The position numbers and the translations under genes are program-made. 20,137 bases of DNA from an uncultured bacterium (GTDB lineage Bacteria > Actinomycetota > Coriobacteriia > Coriobacteriales > Coriobacteriaceae), in the NCBI GenBank assembly GCA_905215445.1, contig CAJMPZ010000042.1, positions 1 to 20,137 on the forward strand, in the 5' to 3' direction. Under the pieces are notes generated by a model. That model saw nothing but the letters and a program-made list of their open reading frames with translations. It ran no database searches and was not told the DNA's origin. Positions 15,349 to 20,137 of this stretch are shown here, piece after piece; positions within the stretch are counted from its first letter, which is position 1, and each line of letters begins with the position of its first letter.

Positions 15349-15570
15349 ATGGAGACAGTTAACGTCACCGTACGCATGGAGAGGCAGACGAGGGACGACG
15401 CTGCGAAGCTCTTCTCGAAGCTCGGCATCAGCACCACCCAGGCGATCAACATGTTCCTCAAGCAGGCCGTGAGGGAGCAGAGGACACCCTTCGAGGTCTG
15501 GATTCGCGGCAATTTTGAGACTGGATGCAAGTGGGACAAACTGAGGCAAACTGGAACGAACTGGAGATAG
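15349..15570 (+). CDS. RelB/DinJ-family antitoxin-like protein with repeat-encoded C-terminus
   Basis: A 73-residue protein. Residues 1-50 match the RelB/DinJ ribbon-helix-helix core (TVNVTVRMERQ..., then LFSKLGISTTQAINMFLKQA, ending in PFEV). The start is well supported by AAGGAGG just before the ATG at 15349. From Trp51 to the stop the protein is encoded by direct repeat A, not by a normal toxin-binding tail, so it is probably truncated or chimeric. No RelE/YafQ toxin gene follows; the next gene, 34 bases on, is the KAP NTPase. It may persist as a DNA-binding regulator of the downstream cassette, or be a remnant. The RHH core is recognisable; the function in this context is inference. Confidence 0.7.
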   Translation: METVNVTVRMERQTRDDAAKLFSKLGISTTQAINMFLKQAVREQRTPFEVWIRGNFETGCKWDKLRQTGTNWR

Positions 15571-15595
15571 TTTCTAACTATTGAGTGGGATTAGA
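15499..15595 (+). repeat. Direct repeat A (97 bp), left flank of the KAP-GmrSD cassette
   Basis: This block aligns with 19192-19298 (repeat B) along its full length, the main difference being one missing 10-bp unit. In order it contains TGGATTC, a conserved ATTTTGAGACTGG, five decamers close to CTGGNNCAAA (15521-15570), an inverted repeat ATAGTT/AACTAT (15567-15572, 15576-15581), and the guaA-like core. The layout resembles arm sites plus core of a tyrosine-integrase attachment site. Confidence 0.85.
15577..15594 (+). other. guaA-like att copy 2
   Basis: ACTATTGAGTGGGATTAG matches the end of guaA at 15 of 18 positions, and read in the guaA frame it would encode TIEWD and a stop, although it is not part of any guaA copy. 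It probably marks the junction between two inserted segments. Confidence 0.6.
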
Positions 15596-15604
15596 GTAAG
15601 TAAC

Positions 15605-16963
15605 ATGCGAAGAATCGATTCAGCACCTACACGCGACATCCTTGTTAAGCTGCTGCACAACGACGCCCTCGGGAGGAATGGAGATCTCGCCGAGTTTGCC
15701 GGGATACTCAAATCCATCGAAGGCGGGTTTTCCCTGTTCGTCGACGCTGATTGGGGAAGCGGGAAGACATTCTTCGTTAGACAGGTGGCCTGCATCCTTG
15801 AAGAGGTTAATCCTTTTCTTGAGTCTCACGGAGACCTCGACGGATTGCTTGACAACAATCGCGAGCTTGCACCCTATATGGAGCTGAACAGCTTCTTGCC
15901 CGTATACTACAACGCCTGGGAAAATGACCATTGGGATGATCCGCTGCCTTCGATTGCAGCATCTATAGCCCTCCAAGGCGATGCATGCGCCTCTTTTCGC
16001 AGTGACACCGAAGCTGGCGAAAAGATTGCCGGAACACTCGACGCCATATTGGGGGTCTTTGGACATGGCGGAGCCAGCTCTTTAAGAGACGCTTTTTCGG
16101 GCAGAGATTTAATCCAGGCTTATCGTGACAGAGAAACGCTAAGGTCCTCTGTTTCAAACCTGGTAGATGTAGCTCTCCCTGAAAAAGCCAACACATTGCT
16201 TCTCATTGTCGATGAGCTCGATCGTTGCCGTCCTTCTTTTGCAATGAAGGTGCTCGAGCAGTTGAAGAATCTGTTTACAGATGATCGAGTAGTCATCGTG
16301 TATTCGGTCAACGCCAATCAACTATCACATGTTGTTGAAGGCATGTATGGGCAAGGTTTTGACGGCCGACGTTATTTGTCGCGTTTCTACGATCTAACCA
16401 TCCCTCTAAGAAAGGTCGATAGCTTTAAGCAGCTAGAAGCGAACGGCTTCATAAAAACCTCCAACCGCTTTGACGTAATTGCGTATGAGCTTGCAGAGGC
16501 ATACGGAATGACGATGAGGGACGCCAACAGGTATCTGACTGAGCTTTTCAGAGTTCGCCCTTTAGTATTGGAAAGCCGCGATGGATTTGTAGACGACCGG
16601 GTTCGAGCGTTTGCCGATGCCGGCCTGGTCCCGACTATGCTCGCCTTGAAAGTATTTGACGCCGACGCGTTTGCCTCTGTGGTTCAGAAATTTGAAATTG
16701 AGCCTCTTTATCATGCATTCTCTAAGAGCGAAGCGGCGATGGAGTTTATGGATGCAACATGGGGGTCGTACATAAAGTTCGAGGAGGGAAAGACCCCTTC
16801 CGACGAAGACAAGGTAGGTGCAAGGCACGAGCTCCTCGAGACCTTGGTCTACATGATTTGGTGCAAAGACAGAAACAATTCTAAATACCAGCATTCCTAT
16901 CAAGTTCTTATTGGAAGAAGCTGGGGATTTGACTCGCTCCCGCGTTTAGCAAAGATTATCTAG
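15605..16963 (+). CDS. KAP-family P-loop NTPase
   Basis: A 452-residue KAP-family NTPase. Walker A is ADWGSGKT at 48-55 (Ala in place of the first Gly, as in several KAP proteins). The conserved YYNAWEND follows at 101-108, and Walker B plus the family extension is LLLIVDELDRCRP at 198-210 with Asp203 and Asp206, then the helix MKVLEQLKNLF. Many bacterial KAP proteins have membrane helices between Walker A and B; here that stretch (about 110-195) looks soluble. The ATG at 15605 has only a weak ribosome site (AGAGTAAG); a TTG at 15581 is possible but lies within the att-like core. Codon use is more A/T-rich than the chromosome backbone, a sign of transfer. It is followed after 9 bases by the GmrSD-like gene and is probably its ATP-driven partner in defence. 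Confidence 0.88.
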   Translation: MRRIDSAPTRDILVKLLHNDALGRNGDLAEFAGILKSIEGGFSLFVDADWGSGKTFFVRQVACILEEVNPFLESHGDLDGLLDNNRELAPYMELNSFLPVYYNAWENDHWDDPLPSIAASIALQGDACASFRSDTEAGEKIAGTLDAILGVFGHGGASSLRDAFSGRDLIQAYRDRETLRSSVSNLVDVALPEKANTLLLIVDELDRCRPSFAMKVLEQLKNLFTDDRVVIVYSVNANQLSHVVEGMYGQGFDGRRYLSRFYDLTIPLRKVDSFKQLEANGFIKTSNRFDVIAYELAEAYGMTMRDANRYLTELFRVRPLVLESRDGFVDDRVRAFADAGLVPTMLALKVFDADAFASVVQKFEIEPLYHAFSKSEAAMEFMDATWGSYIKFEEGKTPSDEDKVGARHELLETLVYMIWCKDRNNSKYQHSYQVLIGRSWGFDSLPRLAKII

Positions 16964-16972
16964 GAGTAACAG

Positions 16973-19039
16973 ATGAAAGGCGAAGAACGATACCTTCTTA
17001 ACTTGCTCGAAGGCACGAAAACTCGATTTGTTATCCCCGTCTATCAGCGCAACTACGACTGGAAGATCGAAAACTGCAAGCAATTGTTCGACGACCTCGA
17101 GGATGTCATTTCAGAAGGCGTGGAGAGTCATTTCTTTGGAAGCATCGTCTCCAAAGCAGATGGCCCCGACACACGCATCGTCATCGATGGCCAGCAAAGG
17201 ATCACCACGTCTTACCTCCTTCTCCTTGCGCTTGTGAGCAAGCTCAGGGAAGGCGCCATCGCCTCCGAAGACGACAATCTGGCCGACATGATCAACGAGG
17301 AATACCTCATCGACAAATGGCATAAGTCCGAGCGAAAGCTGAAGCTGAAGCTCATCAAGGACGACCAGGCTGCCTTTGAGGCGCTTTACTCCGCTGACGC
17401 AGAGAAGTTCATCCAGGACTCCAACGTAACCCAGAATTACATCTATTTCTGCGGCCGTATCGACAAGACAAGGCTGACGGCCGATCGGCTGCGCGATGCC
17501 ATCGAGCGCCTGATGATCATCGACATCAAGCTTGACAAGGAGGATGACGCCCAGCGAATCTTCGAGAGCCTCAACTCGACAGGCCTCGACCTGAACGAGG
17601 GCGACAAGATCCGCAACTTTATCCTCATGGGTCTGGATGCCCAAATGCAGGAAGAGTATTACGAGCAGTACTGGAACGAGATCGAGAAGAATACCGGCTA
17701 CGACGTAAGCTCCTTTGCTCGTGATTGGCTTGCTGCCGTCCGCAGGAAGACCCCCGCAATCAAGAAGGTCTATTCCGTGTTCAAGGACTATGTAAAAGCG
17801 GAGGCATTCGATACGAAAGTCCTGCTTGAGGAACTTCTTAAGTACTCAAAGCATTACAAGGCGATTAACGACGCCGATTCTGGAAACCATCGGCTTGATG
17901 CGGTTTTGAGGCGACTTATTCTGCTGGACATGAGCGTCATGAACCCGTTCACGCTTAATCTATTCGAATACAGGCGCTGTGGAGGAATCAGCGACCAGCA
18001 GGTGATCGAGGCGCTCAAATCCGTCGAGACCTACCTTTTCAGGCGCTGGGTCTGCAAGGTTCCCACAAATGCGCTCAACAAGGTCTTCGAGACTCTGCAC
18101 AGCGAGGTTTTGAGAGGCGTCAAAGACGGCGGTTCATATCCTGACGTGTTGAACAAAGTTCTCCTCTCCAAGGAGGGCAGCGGCCACTTCCCCGACGACG
18201 CCGAGTTCATTCAAGCGTTCGAAGAGAGGGACTTCTACAGGATCGCGAGCTACAAGTACTACCTCTTCGATCGTCTTGAAAACGGAGACAGCCTCGAAAG
18301 GGTCAACGTCGTCGACAACCTTCGCGATGAGTCTTTCAGCATTGAGCACATCATGCCCCAGACGCTTTCGACAAGCTGGCAGCAGGATTTGGGCGTTGAG
18401 TTCGCCGCAATTCACGCAAGGTGGCTGAACAGCATGGCGAATCTGACGCTTACCGCATACAACTCCAAATACAGCAACAGGCGCTTTGCCGAGAAGCGGG
18501 ACATGGAGAACGGCTTCAAGCAGTCTGGCTTCAGGATCAACGGCTTCGTCTGCCAGCAGGAGGCCTGGGGCGAGGAGCAGCTGAAGGCTCGCAACGAGCT
18601 CATGAAGAGGAAGTTCCTTGAGCTTTGGCCATCCATCGAGTCCGACTTCGAGTGGGGCAACGACGCCTACGAGGAGCATGCCCTCGACGATGATTTCTCG
18701 TTCACCGGCAGGCAGATCGCCGCATACAGCTTCATGGGATCTCGCTTCACGGCGAAGACCTGGGTTGACATGATCTGCGGCGTGCTTTCCATGGTTTACG
18801 AGCTTGATCCAGTCGTCTTCCATAAGTTCGTCCCTGAGGGCTCGGACTTCCCGGGAAGGTATTTCTCATGGAAAGAAAGCGACTATTGCTTCAAAGTCGG
18901 TGAGGGAATCTACTTCAATCCCGGAAGCTCGACTTATGTGAAAATCGAAACGCTGAAGATCGTTTTTGAGGCAGCGGGCATTGACTGCTCAGAGCTTCTG
19001 ATCGAGCTGTACAAGTCGAAGGTCGGGGATCCATCGTAG
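16973..19039 (+). CDS. GmrSD-like DUF262-DUF1524 nuclease
   Basis: A 688-residue single-chain homolog of type IV, modification-dependent GmrSD enzymes. The DUF262 (ParB-like, GmrS) part has IPVYQRNYDW at 21-30, IDGQQRITT at 71-79 and the downstream FESLNSTGLDLNEGDKIRN around 197-215. DUF1524 (GmrD, His-Me finger nuclease) has EHIMPQ at 458-463 and NLTLTAYNSKYSNRRFAEK at 490-508, so the key histidine and asparagines are present. About 110 residues follow (575-688), an unassigned C-terminal domain possibly for target recognition. In relatives such as SspE and BrxU the DGQQR motif couples nucleotide hydrolysis or modification sensing to DNA cleavage. The ATG follows TAGGAGTAACAG, with the SD overlapping the KAP stop, so the two are translationally coupled. 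It likely restricts modified or phage DNA; substrate unknown. Confidence 0.9.
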   Translation: MKGEERYLLNLLEGTKTRFVIPVYQRNYDWKIENCKQLFDDLEDVISEGVESHFFGSIVSKADGPDTRIVIDGQQRITTSYLLLLALVSKLREGAIASEDDNLADMINEEYLIDKWHKSERKLKLKLIKDDQAAFEALYSADAEKFIQDSNVTQNYIYFCGRIDKTRLTADRLRDAIERLMIIDIKLDKEDDAQRIFESLNSTGLDLNEGDKIRNFILMGLDAQMQEEYYEQYWNEIEKNTGYDVSSFARDWLAAVRRKTPAIKKVYSVFKDYVKAEAFDTKVLLEELLKYSKHYKAINDADSGNHRLDAVLRRLILLDMSVMNPFTLNLFEYRRCGGISDQQVIEALKSVETYLFRRWVCKVPTNALNKVFETLHSEVLRGVKDGGSYPDVLNKVLLSKEGSGHFPDDAEFIQAFEERDFYRIASYKYYLFDRLENGDSLERVNVVDNLRDESFSIEHIMPQTLSTSWQQDLGVEFAAIHARWLNSMANLTLTAYNSKYSNRRFAEKRDMENGFKQSGFRINGFVCQQEAWGEEQLKARNELMKRKFLELWPSIESDFEWGNDAYEEHALDDDFSFTGRQIAAYSFMGSRFTAKTWVDMICGVLSMVYELDPVVFHKFVPEGSDFPGRYFSWKESDYCFKVGEGIYFNPGSSTYVKIETLKIVFEAAGIDCSELLIELYKSKVGDPS

Positions 19040-19122
19040 CTGCTGGGGCCTGTAGAGGCTTCTCTACCCTGCCTCCTCTGACATGCAATGTCCATGTGAT
19101 CATTAGCTGCTATCGCAGTTTG

Positions 19123-19208
19123 CCGTGACCCACCTTGACCCGCTAAAACACCCTGCCCCGCCCCGAAATCCGTGACCCAGATTTGGCCCCATGGATTCAC
19201 GGCGATTT
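19123..19208. repeat. CCGTGACCCA direct repeats and inverted partner
   Basis: CCGTGACCCA occurs at 19123-19132 and 19170-19179. The second copy extends to AAATCCGTGACCCA (19166-19179), which forms an imperfect inverted repeat with TGGATTCACGGCGATTT (19192-19208). The right arm is the start of direct repeat B, whereas repeat A has no such left arm. Confidence 0.55.
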
Positions 19209-19298
19209 TGAGACTGGGTGTAAATGGGACAAACTGGTGCGAACTGCGGCAAACTGGAACAAACCGGAGATAGTTTTTAACTATTGAGTTGGAATAGA
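19192..19298 (+). repeat. Direct repeat B (107 bp), right flank of the KAP-GmrSD cassette
   Basis: Homologous to 15499-15595 over its length, with six decamer units (19214-19273) instead of five, then the same ATAGTT/AACTAT inverted repeat (19270-19284) and a guaA-like core. The 10-base length difference equals exactly one decamer. Scattered substitutions indicate that the two copies are not a fresh duplication. Confidence 0.85.
19280..19297 (+). other. guaA-like att copy 3
   Basis: ACTATTGAGTTGGAATAG matches copy 2 at 16 of 18 positions and the guaA end at 14 of 18, with GAGTTGGA in place of GAGTGGGA. It is the probable right boundary of the KAP-GmrSD insertion. Confidence 0.5.
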
Positions 19299-19316
19299 AC
19301 AGACGTTCGATATAAT
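19289..19316 (+). promoter_or_regulatory. Putative LexA (SOS)-controlled promoter without a downstream gene
   Basis: TTGGAA (19289-19294) and TATAAT (19311-19316) are 16 bases apart, a good housekeeping promoter. Between them GAACAGACGTTC (19297-19308) fits the core of the Gram-positive SOS box (GAAC-RNRY-GTTY). No credible plus-strand gene follows before the hairpin at 19332 or the opposing methyltransferase gene. Confidence 0.5.
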
Positions 19317-19331
19317 AATATAGTATTAGAT

Positions 19332-19365
19332 AGCGGGCACGGTTTCAATCGAATCCGTGCCCGCT
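19332..19365. terminator. Strong hairpin, possible terminator
   Basis: Arms 19332-19346 and 19351-19365 match at 14 of 15 positions around a 4-base loop (AATC). On the minus strand an A/T-rich stretch follows, so it could terminate the methyltransferase gene that ends at 19453. On the plus strand it would sit about 10 bases after the start of the SOS-type promoter. The TAGATAGC at its left edge (19327-19334) also begins the guaA terminator (15171-15178). Confidence 0.6.
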
Positions 19366-19452
19366 GCTGTATGCGTGCCCTTGCACGCCCAATATGCGCC
19401 GTAAAATCCGTCTTCTTCAACGTCAAAGTGAATGCGCTTCGTTTTTTGCCTC

Positions 19453-20137
19453 TCAAAATCTTATTTTCACGATTTGCATTTTCATCCCGTTGTCACCGAC
19501 CCTTGCGAGAAACCGGAAAAAGCCGCTGACAGAAGGGTCTCTCAAATCGTTGTAACCCAGCATATAGCCGCGACTTGTGACCTGCAGACGGCTGTTCCAC
19601 GTGCCGATTTCCTTGGCGGCATCCGAAACCGCAAAATATGCCCCCACATCCTTGATTTTTGCAGTCTTAAGCCATGTTTTTGCGATCATCTTTACTGCCG
19701 TCCGATTGGCAGCATCAAAGACCAGCACACCGCCGGGGAAAGCGTCCGCCATCCCCCGCACCAGTTCCCGGACCTGCTGGGTCAGAAAGTAATAGAACAC
19801 TCCGGAGGCAAAGAACACCGCCCCGCCGGAGGCATCGATTTTGCCAAACCATGCGGTGTCTTTCAGGTCGCAGGGGATATTTTGTTCTCGATCCCCGGCG
19901 GGCAGCAGCTGCTGCCGCAAGGCAATCACATCCGGGAAGTCCAGATTGTAGATCTTGCATCTACCGTTGTCGCAGGTTCTGCCGGTGTTGTCCAGCCCGC
20001 AGCCCAGATTGACCACCGCCGCATTGGGGTGGTCTTTCAGATAATCCCGCACCTCGAAAGCAAGATCACCCTGCCGCATGGCCACCTCCAGCGCACCAAA
20101 GCGCTGCATCAGGCTGCGGGAGTTTTTCTCTGCCTCT
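19453..20137 (-). CDS. SAM-dependent methyltransferase, LCM/O-methyltransferase type (5' end outside window)
   Basis: The reading frame stays open to the right edge, so the N-terminus is missing; the first ATG inside the window (20109) gives 218 residues, and codons before it are in frame. Counting from that Met, the SAM motif I is VVNLGCGLDNTG at 32-43, followed by the acidic YNLDFPDV at 54-61, a CDLKDTAWF segment near 80, and the VFFASGVFYYF region at 98-108. This pattern is that of leucine-carboxyl-methyltransferase-like / polyketide O-methyltransferase-like enzymes. The substrate is unknown. It lies beyond the last att-like site, in opposite orientation, and its codon use resembles Firmicutes genes more than the backbone, suggesting a separate acquisition. 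Confidence 0.8.
   Translation of the reverse strand, partial: EAEKNSRSLMQRFGALEVAMRQGDLAFEVRDYLKDHPNAAVVNLGCGLDNTGRTCDNGRCKIYNLDFPDVIALRQQLLPAGDREQNIPCDLKDTAWFGKIDASGGAVFFASGVFYYFLTQQVRELVRGMADAFPGGVLVFDAANRTAVKMIAKTWLKTAKIKDVGAYFAVSDAAKEIGTWNSRLQVTSRGYMLGYNDLRDPSVSGFFRFLARVGDNGMKMQIVKIRF

Larger units (their letters stand above)
19040..19452. other. 413-base repeat-rich stretch without a gene
   Basis: No plausible coding region. It holds, in order: a small hairpin GTAGAG/CTCTAC (19052-19067) that may end the KAP-GmrSD transcript but lacks a T-run; repeated CCGTGACCCA motifs; direct repeat B with a guaA-like core; a promoter with an SOS box; and a strong hairpin at 19332-19365. The remaining 19366-19452 shows nothing I can name. 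Confidence 0.7.

Noticed and set aside
15521..15570. Decamer array considered as a CRISPR or origin iteron array
   Set aside because: Units are contiguous with no spacers, too short for CRISPR, and no replication initiator gene is present.
19284..19529. Plus-strand open frame of 81 codons after the SOS-type promoter
   Set aside because: It starts upstream of the promoter -10, reads through a perfect hairpin, has no ribosome site and overlaps the methyltransferase 3' end.

Overview
The window looks like a chromosome segment of a gut Coriobacteriia, most likely Collinsella or a close relative. The evidence is a GC-rich, strongly codon-biased backbone, Gram-positive peptidoglycan amidation genes, and anaerobic redox genes (iron-dependent alcohol and glycerol dehydrogenases, a polyferredoxin). 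The genus is an inference from style and gene content; no rRNA is present.

Layout. (1) 47-4430, minus strand: a three-gene operon. Two tandem paralogous alpha-helical repeat proteins of unknown function lead into a single-chain MurT-GatD fusion, the enzyme that amidates lipid II glutamate. (2) 4431-9956, plus strand: a highly codon-optimised Fe-alcohol dehydrogenase, two glycerol dehydrogenase-family paralogs and a four-cluster ferredoxin-like protein, with strong terminators between the first units. (3) 10071-11542: ychF followed by a small DUF1648/SdpI-like membrane protein. (4) 11552-12236: a divergent pair, a small possibly HAD-derived protein and an XRE regulator, around a perfect 24-bp palindrome. 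(5) 12259-15137: type I L-asparaginase (minus) and guaA (plus).

(6) 15138-20137 is accessory DNA and the most interesting part. The last 18 bases of guaA, a known target of site-specific integrases, recur in degenerate form at 15577-15594 and 19280-19297. The two downstream copies each form the right end of a longer direct repeat (97 and 107 bp). That repeat carries an array of 10-bp units like integrase arm-type sites and a small inverted repeat next to the guaA-like core. This fits two related elements in tandem at the guaA 3' end, neither with an integrase in view. The first (about 457 bp) carries a RelB/DinJ-type antitoxin whose C-terminus is encoded by the repeat. The second (about 3.7 kb) carries a tightly coupled two-gene cassette: a KAP-family P-loop NTPase and a GmrSD-type DUF262-DUF1524 nuclease. 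The cassette is a candidate anti-phage system that I do not recognise as a named pair. Beyond the third att-like site lie a promoter with a good SOS (LexA) box but no gene behind it, a strong hairpin, and a methyltransferase gene that runs off the right edge.

No tRNA, rRNA, CRISPR array, transposase or integrase was seen. All comparisons were made by eye; no search or alignment was run.
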